DNA from: Prosapia bicincta
Lineage: Eukaryota; Arthropoda; Insecta; Hemiptera; Cercopidae
Direction of reading: 5' to 3'
Assembly (NCBI GenBank): GCA_036971475.1
Contig: JBAIZL010000002.1
Coordinates: 13,503,868-13,567,867, forward strand
DNA length: 64,000 bases
Shown here: piece by piece, positions 1 through 9,769 of the stretch
Position numbering within the stretch: the stretch's first letter is position 1
How the letters are laid out: each line of letters starts with the position of its first letter
The notes under the pieces: generated by a model
Seen by the model: only the letters and a program-made list of their open reading frames with translations
The model's database searches: none
What the model was told of the DNA's origin: nothing
Translations under genes and position numbers: made by a program

Positions 1-131
1 AAGGAAGAGTGAAAAATGAGTTCTGGAGTACTCCGTTGATTAATAAATCTAAATATAATTGTCAATAAATAAAATTTGTTTGTTCACAACAAGAAAATGT
101 TAGGGTCTTATTTGATCACTTTTATTTTTAG
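1..131 (+). other. MED1: MED1 intron 3' part (or unresolved upstream sequence)
   Basis: The stretch ends in a pyrimidine-rich tract and AG at 130-131, directly before the first recognisable MED1 exon. Its first ~60 bases hold no reading frame I can match to MED1, so I take it as intron. The missing N-terminal exon(s) must lie before the window. Confidence 0.6.
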
Positions 132-265
132 GAAAAACGTTACACTATCGACAGTGTAGAAAGAAGCCAGTTACATAAGTGCCTTGACACCCTGCAGCAG
201 AACATAAAAGTTACGACTTTACAAGCCATGGTTGAACGACTGGAGAGTGTGTCTCGTCAACTAGG
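132..265 (+). CDS. MED1: MED1 exon (first in window), Mediator subunit 1
   Basis: This exon encodes about 44 residues starting EKRYTIDSVE and ending VERLESVSRQLG. It matches the N-terminal helical part of the Med1 domain of Mediator subunit 1 (compare the vertebrate pattern 'RLESIARQ'). Mediator is the nuclear complex linking transcription factors to RNA polymerase II; MED1 is its main activator-contact subunit in the middle module. The exon opens in phase 0 after AG at 130-131 and ends with two bases of a glycine codon before GTTTGT. It joins the next exon in frame to read RQLGLKFVAG. The start codon lies outside the window, so the gene is N-terminally incomplete here. Confidence 0.9.
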
Positions 266-334
266 GTTTGTATTCTTTTATGATATGCAGAAAAATGTCC
301 ATTATTTTAAAAGTATGTGTGAGACTAGTTGTAA

Positions 335-338
<4 letters not shown>

Positions 339-374
<36 letters not shown>
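339..374. repeat. (TA)n microsatellite
   Basis: Uninterrupted TA dinucleotides directly left of foldback A. TA runs flank several PLE-derived foldbacks in this window. Confidence 0.95.
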
Positions 375-378
<4 letters not shown>

Positions 379-416
379 AAAACAACATAGGTTATTCAAA
401 TACAAGAATATTTATT

Positions 417-475
417 AATTTATATTCAGAGCTTTTCGTTGGTAAACAGTACCAACATCATCAGGAATGAAAATT
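417..475 (-). ncRNA. Hammerhead ribozyme, canonical core (family A, left arm)
   Basis: On the minus strand: stem I strand ATTC, core CTGATGA (464-458), one extra T, helix II GTTGGTA/TACCAAC (7 bp, 5-nt loop), then GAAA (437-434), a near-palindromic helix III (AAGCTC, from AAGCTT), and the second stem I strand GAAT. All invariant core bases are present. Hammerheads are established components of Penelope-like elements. Cleavage activity is not shown; the helix III decay (T to C) may matter. Confidence 0.78.
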
Positions 476-504
476 ACAATAATCAAATAATAATTGATTA
501 TTGT

Positions 505-563
505 AATTTTCATTCCTGATGATGTTGGTATTGTTCACCAACAAAAAACTTTGAATATAAATT
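505..563 (+). ncRNA. Hammerhead ribozyme copy with G12 lost (family A, right arm)
   Basis: Inverted partner of the 417-475 motif. CTGATGA is at 516-522, followed by T and helix II GTTGG/CCAAC, but the GAAA is now AAAA (G12 to A) and helix III is altered. Probably inactive. Stem I ATTC/GAAT is kept. Confidence 0.65.
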
Positions 564-681
564 AATAAATATTCTTGTATTTGAATAACCTATGTTGTTT
601 TAAATTATAAAACAAGAAAACGTATTATATATATATTTTACATTATCCATTGTTTTTCCGTTGCACTGACTTTATGAAGTT

Positions 682-900
682 AATATATTATTACTTACAA
701 CTTTTTTTAAAAAAATGTTTTAACTTGCCTATAGTAGCACTTACTTTTTTTGTGTTGAGGACGGCCGTTTCGGGAGATGTGTCCCTTTGTCAACTCAGAC
801 CGTAACTTTGCCCGAAACGGCCGTCCTCAACACAAAAAAAGTAAGTGCTACTATAGGCAAGTTAAAACATTTTTTTAAAAAAAGTTGTAAGTGATTACTA
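682..900. mobile_element. Penelope-like 3'-end foldback, family B
   Basis: Left arm 682-774 and right arm 811-900 are inverted copies of the family B tail, which contains GCCTATAGTAGCACTTAC and GAGGACGGCCGT. The left arm keeps a full hammerhead-like unit; the right arm is truncated after helix II. The outer end (GTGAGCTACTAGTAATCACTTAC in the other orientation) recurs at 46680, 51950 and 60460, so the family is dispersed. Confidence 0.75.
754..799 (-). ncRNA. Hammerhead-like RNA, variant core (family B)
   Basis: Minus strand: stem I TGAG/CTCA, 8-nt linker TTGACAAA, helix II GGGA/TCCC, GAAA, palindromic helix III ACGGCCGT, C17, stem I. The GAAA, helix III and U16.1-C17 agree with hammerheads. 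The linker has U at the C3 position and A at the G8 position, so a C3-G8 pair would become U3-A8. Confidence 0.55.
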
Positions 901-987
901 GTAGCTCACACGAAGATGGAATCAACAAATGTTAATATATTATTATTGTAAGTAATTTTATCCACCATTAAGTGCAATGATTTTACC

Positions 988-1036
988 TTGAGTGATGAGG
1001 CGCCTTTCGGTCACTTGACCATTGTCAAATCACTGA
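988..1036 (-). ncRNA. Hammerhead-like RNA, variant core (family C, left arm)
   Basis: Minus strand: stem I AGTGAT/ATCACT (6 bp, 1029-1034 with 991-996), linker TTGACAAT, helix II GGTC-AAGT-GACC, GAAA, palindromic helix III AGGCGCCT, then C17. It has the same U3/A8 changes as family B, with perfect helices. Confidence 0.58.
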
Positions 1037-1753
1037 TTATTTTTTTTAATTTTTCTGGTGCGGATGTTCGGTCCGTTGTGTTGGTAATTGTTGCCGTCAT
1101 ATACGTTTCCTCTTCAGTCTTGTGTATTATGTTTTTGAATAGTATGTCTTCTGTATATGTTGTTTGTAGATTCATTAAATTATTGTGTATGTTTTTATAA
1201 ATGTGGTATTTTTCTAGTGAGTTTAGTTCTATTGGGTTATTATTTATTTCAAGTATGGTTAGGTTATTTTCGTAATTTGTTATTTCATGTTTATGTGATA
1301 TTAGGTGTGCTGCAACATTTGATACTTTTGAATTTTTGTTTTTGAATGCTCTATAATGTTCTTCAAATCTTATTTTAAATGATCTGGTTGTTTTCCCTAT
1401 GTAAAATGCGTTACAGTTGTTACATGTAATTTTGTAAATTCCTGATAGGTTATGTTTTTCTGAATTTGTTTTGTGGTTTGTGTTATTAACATATTTTATT
1501 ATTTTGTTGTTTGGTTTGTATGTTGGAGTGTAGTATTCTTTGTTGTATATATTTGTTATTTTTTCTATTTTGTTATTGGTGTATTTATATTTTAGGTAGA
1601 TTTTTTTATTTTTATTATTTTTGTGTTCCGGTTGTAGTGTTGTGTTGAGGTTAGGTTTTTTTTGTGAATTTATTGTATATATTTTTTATAAGGTGTTTGT
1701 TGTATCCATTTTCTATTACTATTTTTGTAATGTTATCTAATTCTTCATTTAAT
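1010..1753 (-). pseudogene. PLE C-terminal ORF with GIY-YIG endonuclease (left arm, frameshifted)
   Basis: Same protein as the right-arm frame, read on the minus strand: a Lys/Asn-rich linker, then GIYKITCNNCNAFYIGKTT, the GIY-YIG signature of Penelope endonucleases, with R and H further on. A run of eight A residues near 1652-1659, against seven in the right arm, shifts the frame in the linker. The reverse transcriptase domain is missing through 5' truncation. Confidence 0.8.
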
Positions 1754-1790
1754 TTTAATAAATAAAGCAATAAAATACACACAGGATAAC

Positions 1791-2519
1791 AAACAAAAAT
1801 TAAATGAAGAATTAGATAACATTACAAAAATAGCAATAGAAAATGGATACAACAAACACCTTATAAAAAATATATACAATAAATTCACAAAAAAACCTAA
1901 CCTCAACACAACACTACAACCAGAACACAAAAATAATAAAAATAAAAAAATCTACCTAAAATATAAATACACCAATAACAAAATAGAAAAAATAACAAAT
2001 ATATACAACAAAGAATACTACACTCCAACATACAAACCAAACAACAAAATAATAAAATATCTTAATAACACAAACCACAAAACAAATTCAGAAGAACATA
2101 ACCTATCAGGAATTTACAAAATTACATGTAACAACTGTAACGCATTTTACATAGGGAAAACAACAAGATCATTTAAAATAAGATTTGAAAAACATTATAG
2201 AGCATTCAAAAACAAAAATTCAAAAGTATCAAATGTTGCAGCACACCTAATATCACATATACATGAAATAAATTACGAAAATAACCTAACCATACTTGAA
2301 ATAAATAATAACTCAATAGAACTAAACTCACTAGAAAAATACCACATTTATAAAAACATACACAACAATTTAATGAATCTACAAACAACATATACAGAAG
2401 ACATACTATTCAAAATCATAATACACAAGACTCAAGAGGAAACGTATATGACGACAACAATTACCAACACAACAGACCTAACATCCGCACCAGAAAAATT
2501 AAGAAAAAATAATCAGTGA
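1791..2519 (+). CDS. PLE C-terminal ORF with GIY-YIG endonuclease (right arm, open, 5'-truncated)
   Basis: An uninterrupted frame of 242 codons ends in TGA at 2517-2519. It has no proper start because the element is 5'-truncated at the foldback centre. The first ~100 residues are a Lys/Asn/Tyr-rich linker with CCHH-free sequence. Then comes GIYKITCNNC...FYIGKTTRSFKIRFEKH, the GIY-YIG nuclease that nicks target DNA in Penelope-like elements. A zinc-finger-like CxxC pair (TCNNC) lies between GIY and YIG as in other PLEs. The conserved Arg (KIRF) and His (EKHYRAF) are present. The reverse transcriptase is absent, so this cannot be autonomous. The stop codon lies inside the downstream hammerhead stem I. 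An open frame this long in such AT-rich DNA argues for a young copy. Confidence 0.82.
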   Translation, partial: KQKLNEELDNITKIAIENGYNKHLIKNIYNKFTKKPNLNTTLQPEHKNNKNKKIYLKYKYTNNKIEKITNIYNKEYYTPTYKPNNKIIKYLNNTNHKTNSEEHNLSGIYKITCNNCNAFYIGKTTRSFKIRFEKHYRAFKNKNSKVSNVAAHLISHIHEINYENNLTILEINNNSIELNSLEKYHIYKNIHNNLMNLQTTYTEDILFKIIIHKTQEETYMTTTITNTTDLTSAPEKLRKNNQ

Positions 2520-2558
2520 TTCGACAATGGTCAAGTAACCGAAAGGCGCCTTATCACT
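2515..2558 (+). ncRNA. Hammerhead-like RNA, variant core (family C, right arm)
   Basis: Stem I AGTGAT/ATCACT, linker TCGACAAT, helix II GGTC...AACC (one mismatch), GAAA, palindrome AGGCGCCT, then T17. The PLE stop codon TGA (2517-2519) is part of the first stem I strand. Confidence 0.52.
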
Positions 2559-2618
2559 CAAGGTAAAATCATTGCACTTAATGGTGGATAAAATTACTTA
2601 CAATAGTAATATATTAAC

Positions 2619-2621
<3 letters not shown>

Positions 2622-2652
<31 letters not shown>
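2622..2652. repeat. (TA)n microsatellite
   Basis: TA run at the outer right end of foldback C. Confidence 0.9.
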
Positions 2653-2657
<5 letters not shown>

Positions 2658-3754
2658 ATTTGAATTTCATTTTTCCTTTGCCCTATTATTTTTATGATTG
2701 TTAGTAAATATAAATTCAAAATATAATACATATATTATCATTGTTTCTTAACATTACAATATGTTTCTTAGTGATGGGTTCAAAACGTTCCATTAAGAAT
2801 CATCATTGTTCTATTTTTAAATTAGAATAATTTTTTTTATATGCATTTTTGTTATATACTTATTTATTTTAGTCATATTTTGTTTGTTTGTCACTAACCT
2901 TGATTTTACTTGATCAAATTTGGCTTTTCAGTGACAAATATAAAAAATTGTCTGTATTGGCATTGTAAATTATTTCTGTACAATATTTTGAAAATATAAG
3001 TACAAAAAATAACCTTTTTTACTTTAGATCACATAATTTATATAATAACAAGTCTTATATATTGAGATAATATAAACCATTATATTGTTATATTTTTATC
3101 GTTATGTCTTTTTGTTCTATTATAATTGTTATCTTTGAATACTATTTATTTATTATTTATGCTATTTTATATTTTATTGTTATGTTTTTATATTTTTTGT
3201 TTTAATTAAAATATTTTGCTTTACTTTCTACTGTTGATTAGCGATGATAACAAAAATCATTTGGATTATATTTAAATCAATTTATTTATAACTATGTAAC
3301 ATGTAATATATTTGTAACGTATTATATTTGAAAAAAAAATATTTTACTTAAATCTGGCATGGAAATAAAAGAAAAGTTTTGCTTAGTTTTTTTTCTCTTA
3401 AATAATGTCTAGTATAAGCCATGTTAATTATTTAAACTTATGAAAAGAAAGTTGGTATTTATTTAAAAACAATGTGTGTAATACATTTTTAGTATTAATC
3501 ATGTTTACACTCGCAGAGATTATTGTTGAATAAAAGCTGACTGAATAAGAGCGACTTGCGGGTCAGGTGCAACTATTTATTTAAACAGTCAATATTTCAA
3601 TTATGGATTATACACTTTTTTAGTATATTTACGTAGTAGATTTGGTTTATATTGATAGCATCTGTATTTTATTCATTTAATTTGAAATCCATATCTCACA
3701 ATTTTATTTTGGAACAGTTCATTGTATCTAACCTATAAAAACATGTTTGTGTAG

Positions 3755-3890
3755 GCTAAAGTTTGTTGCCGGTCCTTCAGGTCTAGATTTTTTCATCTCC
3801 TCAGAAATGTTTTATCTAGAAGTAGTGTTGGAGGCAAATGGAGGGGTGAAGGATGTCAAGGTGCATCATGAAGGCAAAGTCGAGCAACAG
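3755..3890 (+). CDS. MED1: MED1 exon 2 in window
   Basis: It completes a split glycine codon and reads [13 protein letters not shown]...[15 protein letters not shown], continuing the Med1 domain. In the family, '[12 protein letters not shown]' and 'VHHEGK' fall in the conserved core of the N-terminal region. The acceptor is TGTAG at 3750-3754 and the donor is CAG|GTAATC. It ends in phase 0. The length of 136 nt fits the neighbouring phases exactly. Confidence 0.92.
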
Positions 3891-3960
3891 GTAATCCACC
3901 AAATCAAAATGTTTGAACAAAATTTATACTTTGTATAATAAGTAGGCCACTATGTTTACA

Positions 3961-4252
3961 GGTTATTTTATGGGAGATGTAAGGACACTAAATATTTACT
4001 GTGAAAATTACTTCCCATTATGATGATCGGTTCTTGTTTTCTGCCTTCCAAAAAAGTGATATTAGTGAGAATTGAGTTGAATGCATCACCACCAGTCGTG
4101 GTCATTCCCAATTGCCACATATATATTCTGGCCGTTCCTCGATGCCTTTTGTTCCTATATTTAGCACTTCCCCACATCCGATTCATGATGTAAAAAAGGA
4201 AGTAATAGTAACATATTTATGATAACCTAACCTATCCACCGCAGTGAGCAAT
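3961..4252 (-). repeat. Dispersed repeat, copy 1 (partner at 62823-63145)
   Basis: Reversed, this ~290-bp stretch aligns with 62823-63145: shared blocks include GGTGGTTAGGTTA, TCGGATGTG, GGCATCGAGG and CAGAAAACAAGAACCGATC. It has a 72-codon open frame on the minus strand, but the partner copy breaks it. No terminal repeats or known domain seen. Confidence 0.65.
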
Positions 4253-4616
4253 AAAATAATTCTTCATAAAATATGTAATTACCATTATACATTTGAATAT
4301 TTTAGGTTTACCATAATACAGTTGTAACCACAATCTTTGTCTTCTCATTATCATAATTTAAGCTTTATTTAATTATCAGATTTTAATTATGAAATTTTTT
4401 AATGTTTATCATTTAAAAAGAATTGTAAATTATACAAGTATAGCAAATACATTGATTATAATGGGGTAAATACAACATATATACAGTAATGAAATAATAT
4501 AAGGAAAAATATAGTTGATTGGATACGTGTAACTGGAACCCTAGTTACACTAATTGTTACACTTCATTGCAGTATTTTCACTTACATACACACTTTACTT
4601 TAGATGTAAATATAAA

Positions 4617-5321
4617 ACAAGTAATATGATTTTTTAAAAGTAAATTCCTACTTAAATCAACAAAGAAAAATTTTATATTAGTATTTTTTAAATTTCATTA
4701 TTACAATTAATATAAATATGTATATAGATATGTATATAATATTAAGTGGCAAAATAGAAAGCCAATTTTCTTGCAAGTTTTTATTTTATTTTCTATTTAT
4801 GGTGTTGGACTATTATTTTTATTTGTTACTATTTATATGGTCTCTTTTTTTCGTCGCTTGCATTGTGTTTTAGTTTCTTTTTGCTTTGTTAGTTTGTGAA
4901 GCTTGATAACTTTAATCTAGCTTGATTGTCTATTTTATTCTTTTCATTCATTTTTTGTCCTAGAGCAATATTTATGATACTGTGTGGTAACCATGGCAAC
5001 AATTTAAGGTTGTACAATGGAGGTTTTTCATATAGATCTGTGAGAAGTTCTTTCCTAGCTATGGAAAATCGGCTCAGTGCCAAAAAGCACTAAACTTCGA
5101 ACATAAACATACTCAGTTCAAATGTGACCTAAACCTCCAAATATTTATAATTTAATTATTGATTAAGTATTAAAAAAAACTTTATTAACATCAATTTTCG
5201 TCCACTATAGGTTAAAAAAAATGTATATGAACTTGAGTGGATGAATAATAACGTATTTTATTAACGATTAAAAATTTATACAAGATATATATCTGGAGAG
5301 TGTGAGCTAATAAAAGGAATT
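4617..5321 (+). mobile_element. Dispersed ~700-bp repeat with internal tRNA-Leu-like segment, copy 1
   Basis: It aligns over its whole length with 56949-57702. The order is a shared head (from ACAAGTAAT through CTTAAGTGGCAAAATAGAAAGC-type sequence), an AT-rich body, a tRNA-like part at 5068-5137 with decayed A box (TCGGCTCAGTGCC) and B box (CAGTTCAAATG), and a 3' part ending GAGAGTGTGAGCTAATA. It looks like an unusually long SINE-type element or a composite. This copy is the more decayed of the two. Confidence 0.65.
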
Positions 5322-5399
5322 AAAAAAAACCACTGTAACTAAACACTTAAGAAACATTGGAAACAACAAAAAACAACTGATTGAGAGAAATACTTGTGG

Positions 5400-5700
5400 T
5401 CATTAATAAAGTGAAGTAGTTAACGTATTGCATTATATTTATTCACAATCAGAGCTATGTAACCGCTCAAGTGATCAAGGCAGCTATATGTTGTTGCGCT
5501 AAAAAAAATAATTTGTTTGCACATACTTGTCTGAAAAAAAAGACTATAACAAGGGTGTAGCAAACTAAACATAACAAAAGGACGTAGTTTCTTAAAGCAA
5601 CGGTGAAAATCTTTGATGATAAACCAACGTCAGTATGTCCGCCAAACACATTTTCTAGGGCCAAGATAGCTTTGTTAATTAGGAAGTAGTAGGTTTATGA
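5400..5700. repeat. Dispersed repeat shared with 39120-39370
   Basis: The two regions share a recognisable block around 'GTCCGCCAAACACA...AGATAGCTTTGTTAAT' (5635-5680) and, upstream, GTAGTTTCTTAAAGCA. Divergence is high. No terminal structure was seen, and short minus-strand frames in both copies are not convincing as protein. Confidence 0.5.
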
Positions 5701-6959
5701 AATATATGCTTCAAGACGTTTTCATAGAAAAAGCTCTTCTTTCTGATCGAATTAACTCAAATAATATAGTTAAAATGTAATTTTAAAAATTTGTTTTCAG
5801 TAGGTTTATTATAAATGCCTACAAATATACATGGTATCGAAAGAGTTTAGCTTTTGTTCTCACTTTACACATTGTTTTTTATGAATATTGATCCCAGAAT
5901 AAAATCAATAATGTGTAGAGCTTGGTGAATGTTGTTTAACCTTCTAAGCATTACAGTGCAATTCGTACAATTCTGGTATAACGTAACTATTAGCTAAAAA
6001 TTATTTAGTTTATTATTTTGAAGTTAAATTTTGTTTTAAAGTAAGGATAGTATTAGGATGATTAAAAACTTATATAAAACAATTTGTTTGTCTTTAAAGA
6101 GTATTATTACAAATAAAATATTGAGAAAAATAATTGAATATTTTCTTTTGATCTGAAATAAATTAAAAATTATAATTAATGTGATAAGAAGTAAGTTTAA
6201 AGAAAAATAAAACAATTTAAAATTCAAATAGCTTTTAGTGTGGTAGAAAATGATTTTTTTAACAGTCACGAAATCTAGGTAGGTTTTTCGTAATAAAATA
6301 ATAATTATGAACTTAGTTTAGAAATATATAACACCAACTTCATATAAAAAGTTAACAAAACAATATCATCAATAAATTACAAAAATCTAATGAAATAATA
6401 ACTAAAAACTAAGCACAAATTGAACTACCACTGAGAATGTGGTTTCCTGTCAATACTGTAGGCCGGGAATTTCTGACAGCTCGTTTGTGTTTAGTTTCCC
6501 AGAAATACTGGTCTCAGGTTGTAAATCATTTTGTAATAATATTCATAAAGAAACCTTACATGCTACTACTATTGAATGTCAATCTTTTTAAAAACTACAA
6601 CAGAAAAGATAATTAATTTTGTCCTGGATACTCACATCAATGCTGGTCAATGGAATTAATTTTAACCAGATATTCCAGATTAACCAGATGGAATTAACCA
6701 GATATTCACGTCAATAATGCGCTACTTCTATAAGCTACTTATTTTATTATTTTGTCTAATGTTGAGGGTTTCATATTTCTTTGTTAATATAGTTATGAAT
6801 GTTTTTTATCTAATATTGTTTCTATAGAATTAATATATTTGGAGTGTTACATTTTAGGATAAGTATAGGAACATATTTGACAATTGAGTTGAATTATTTA
6901 AATCTGTTTAAATAGTCATGTTTAGTAACATTCATCTTGGAGAAGTCTATAATTTTATA

Positions 6960-7060
6960 TTTTGAACGTTTTTTAAATTCTTTCTGTTAGCTCACACTCT
7001 CCTGATATCTATCTTTACAAATTTTCAATCGGTAACTTTGCAATTCATCTATTTTTCATA
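6960..7060 (-). repeat. 3' fragment of the tRNA-like dispersed repeat
   Basis: Reversed copy of the 3' part (TTAGCTCACACTCTCCTGATAT on plus), as at 13080-13320 and 38095-38300. Confidence 0.55.
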
Positions 7061-7915
7061 GATGTTTATGAATTGTATTATCTTAAACTGTTGCCATGAT
7101 TATCACACAATATCATACATATTACTCTAAGGTTAAAAATGAATGTAAAGAATAAAATGAAGAAACAAACTAAAAATGAGCATTAAATACAATAAAAATA
7201 AAATTTTTGTTTGTTGGTCTCAGTAGGAATTTACTTTAAATTTTTTTAATATTACTTGTTAAGGTAGTTTTTCTGAAATGAAAATAACAGTTTCTAAATT
7301 TTTTTTAATGTTTCACGATAATATTCAATATTTAGGTTCTTTGCTGTAAGGAAAGAAAACTGTTCAAATTTTGTGTTGAGCTGCATCTTGTATGATGTCA
7401 TCGTTTCAGGTTCTTCTACCCAAATCCTATTCTCCTTTTATGTTAAGTCCTTATATTGACATGACTCATTATATTATATGTTTGTCCTTCTTACATGACT
7501 CCTTATATTAATTTTGCTCAGACTTCAAATGACAATTTAATGCCTTAAAATGTTCAATTTGGCAACAATTAGGAAGATGACAAATAAATTTAGAATAAGT
7601 GACAAATGTATCTCAGTTAGATTTATTTTTTTAAATCAAGTTACGCTCTGCACTCTCTTCAATTCCAGGATTATCTCTCGTATTAAAAATATCAGGTTGT
7701 GTGAAGAACTATAATTGCATTTATGGTTGCTAGTATAAGAAAATATAAGAATATATAAAAGTAAAGATTCTTGCCTCAACAGTAGCTGATGAGTATTGAA
7801 TAAAAGAAATTAAAATGTAACAGTTTTAAAATGATGTAAAAAATAACGTTAATAGATAAGTAAGGGATCTTTGCACCAACATTTGTTATCTTATTTTGTC
7901 CATTTAATTTTGTAG

Positions 7916-8159
7916 AGCTGTGAAGAACTTGTAGCATGTTTGCTGAGGAGAGACTTTGCCGATCTAACAGCCCAACTTGAAGGACTGGCCTCCATCTATC
8001 AGCTGAATGCAGAGAAAAGAGTCAAATGTAAGGCTTTTGCAGCACTTACTTCATTAGAGGCTGATCTGTCCATGCTGGCATCACTACAGGTGTTCCCTAA
8101 AGAACCCTTCCACGTTGTACATAAGTCACCAGTTGGAGTGCTGCAGAAGCGAAGAGGTG
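7916..8159 (+). CDS. MED1: MED1 exon 3 in window
   Basis: It encodes [17 protein letters not shown] then [10 protein letters not shown]...[16 protein letters not shown], typical of the Med1 domain, and ends in QKRRGG. The 'F..HL.GL..LY.L' type helix pair of the family is visible. Phase 0 in, phase 1 out (donor GGTG|GTAAGT). At 244 nt it is the longest of the Med1-domain exons. Confidence 0.93.
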
Positions 8160-8242
8160 GTAAGTAGAGAAAGTATTGGTCATACCTCACACTTATGGTG
8201 AATTTGAAGCCTTTAAATGCTGTTAACAGAAAGTATAAGTTC

Positions 8243-8421
8243 ATTACACTCTTGGTATTAACTTGGCAAAAAACCACTACATACTAATATTTTGTCTACT
8301 ACTCCTTGAGTCTTGTCTGTGACACACAACATCGAATAGTGCACTGATAGTGTGAAATGTGTTTGGTGAAAAATATCAGTAAGTAGTGGTTTTTTTGCCA
8401 AGTTAATACCAAACGTGTAAT
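8243..8421. mobile_element. Small TIR MITE, family TTGGTATNACTTGGC, copy 1
   Basis: Inverted ends, left TTGGTATTAACTTGGCAA and its complement on the right, both continuing into AAAACCACTAC. The pairing extends outward to ATTACAC/GTGTAAT. Total ~180 bp with no coding. A second copy is at 30693-30861 and a partial one at 17482-17525. Confidence 0.75.
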
Positions 8422-8814
8422 ATGGAAAAACCTGAAAATGTACAACACAACTGCAAGTTATAGTTTCGTATTAAAAACCTTTTGAAATTATAACAATATT
8501 TAATAAATTGTTTACTTAAAATTAAAAATTGTCAACAACCTTTATTGACTAATCTATTAGTAAAGGCTAAGGTGAAAAACTATTTATGGTATGAAATCTC
8601 CTTAATAATTTAATGGCATCATAAAATAGATTTTTCATAATCTAAATTGTTAATCCTAGTTCATTCTCAGTCTGTAGAAAGTTTCTATTTCCCAATGAAG
8701 GCTTTGGTTCTGAAGATGTAATATGGCTTTATAATGGTATAATATGAAGAACCCGAGACAAAGTACTTAAAATCAATACATTAAAAAATACCTTTTTCCA
8801 TATATGATGTAAGG

Positions 8815-9413
8815 TAGGGGTCAGCAACCTTTTTGTATTTGAGGGTCACCTGTTCAATCTAGCATGGCTATAAGGGCTGCAAATATAAAATAACAATGAA
8901 TTTTATTATATTTCTTAATTTTAGATCGGTAGCTTAACTTATTTCAATACATTACAGAACATGACTTTAACCAACAGTTAATAATGAATTTCGAAAGTAA
9001 TTTTTATAAAATAGGCTACTTACTTTTTGATAAACAATTTGACAATTTCCTAACTTAACTCAGACAAATTTCTTTATTAATGTTTCGAAGAGCTAAAATA
9101 ATAAAATAAGATACGTTCATTTAAAAATTAAAAAAATTTTACTAAAATAAAACAATTGCCGTAGGGGTGAACTTGCCTGCTGGACATCGCAGACACTACT
9201 TCCCACTTACATCACGTCTGTAATTTATTCTTAGGCATTTATTGTTGTGGCTAGTGTAATGGTTCTAGCTATTGAGCAACCTATTAGTATTCTAAGCTGT
9301 AAGCGTGAGCTTTCCAGACCGCTCAGAATTCAAAAAACTACAAATTGTGAGGGCCACACAAAATCATTTCACGGGCCGCATGCAGACCACAGGCTGTGGG
9401 TTGGCGATCCCTA
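8815..9413. mobile_element. hAT-type non-autonomous element with 8-bp TSD
   Basis: Imperfect terminal inverted repeats TAGGGGTCAGCAACC and (reversed) TAGGGATCGCCAACC are flanked on both sides by ATGTAAGG (8807-8814 and 9414-9421). An 8-bp duplication and such ends are typical of hAT elements. The 599-bp interior has no transposase. Confidence 0.88.
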
Positions 9414-9740
9414 ATGTAAGGTAAATAAGCCACCCAGGATTCAAAAGTTTCTCTAAGTATATAACTTCAGTTTCATTTCTAGCCACACAACAGATGCAAA
9501 TTTGCTAGTAATAGGTTAGGAGTATATGTCATTTTCATGTGATTGCATCTAGTAACTATGTAAGAATTTCCAAATAAGGTTCTTTGTTGTAGCTGGTATT
9601 GAGGAATGAGTTGTTAATGTTCATATTAAAAAAAAAAAAACTTGAAACAAGTGATTCCCTCATACAAGAGAAATTTCCCTTCCCAGGTTTTTTTTAAAAA
9701 TTTCTTTTCTGCTCACTGTTTGAGGATTACCTTATATAAT

Positions 9741-9768
9741 GATATATATATATATATATATATATATA
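9741..9768. repeat. (TA)n microsatellite
   Basis: Short TA run just before the PLE-G tail. Confidence 0.9.
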
Positions 9769-9769
9769 G

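Larger units (their letters stand above)
378..603. mobile_element. Penelope-like 3'-end foldback, family A
   Basis: Two arms of ~110 bp (378-487 and 495-603) are inverted copies separated by a few bases. Each arm carries, reading outward, a hammerhead motif followed by a tail containing ATATTCTTGTATTTG. No coding sequence is present. The same tail recurs at 55415-55515. Assignment to PLEs rests on the hammerhead plus tail arrangement shared with neighbouring families that do have GIY-YIG coding sequence. Confidence 0.7.
937..2601. mobile_element. Head-to-head Penelope-like element pair (foldback C, 1.66 kb)
   Basis: Left arm 937-1753 and right arm 1787-2601 are near-identical inverted copies around a ~33-bp spacer. 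Each arm is a 5'-truncated PLE: C-terminal coding region with GIY-YIG nuclease, hammerhead-like motif, then a tail containing CACTTAATGGTGGATAAAAT. The 5' ends meet at the centre and the 3' ends point outward. Close arm identity and a fully open frame in the right arm suggest a recent insertion. Confidence 0.85.
266..3754 (+). other. MED1: MED1 intron packed with Penelope-like foldbacks
   Basis: GTTTGT...AG intron of 3.5 kb. From left to right it holds a TA microsatellite (339-374), foldback A (378-603), foldback B (682-900), the large foldback C (937-2601) and another TA run (2622-2652). The remaining ~1.1 kb (2653-3754) is AT-rich and I see nothing identifiable in it. Confidence 0.85.
3891..7915 (+). 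other. MED1: MED1 intron, 4.0 kb
   Basis: Contains a dispersed repeat on the minus strand (3961-4252), a long tRNA-like dispersed element (4617-5321), a repeat shared with 39120-39370 (about 5400-5700), and fragments of the tRNA-like element's 3' part (6960-7060) and head (about 7195-7265), both reversed. The remainder (5700-6950 and 7270-7915) is AT-rich and I could not assign it. Confidence 0.8.
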
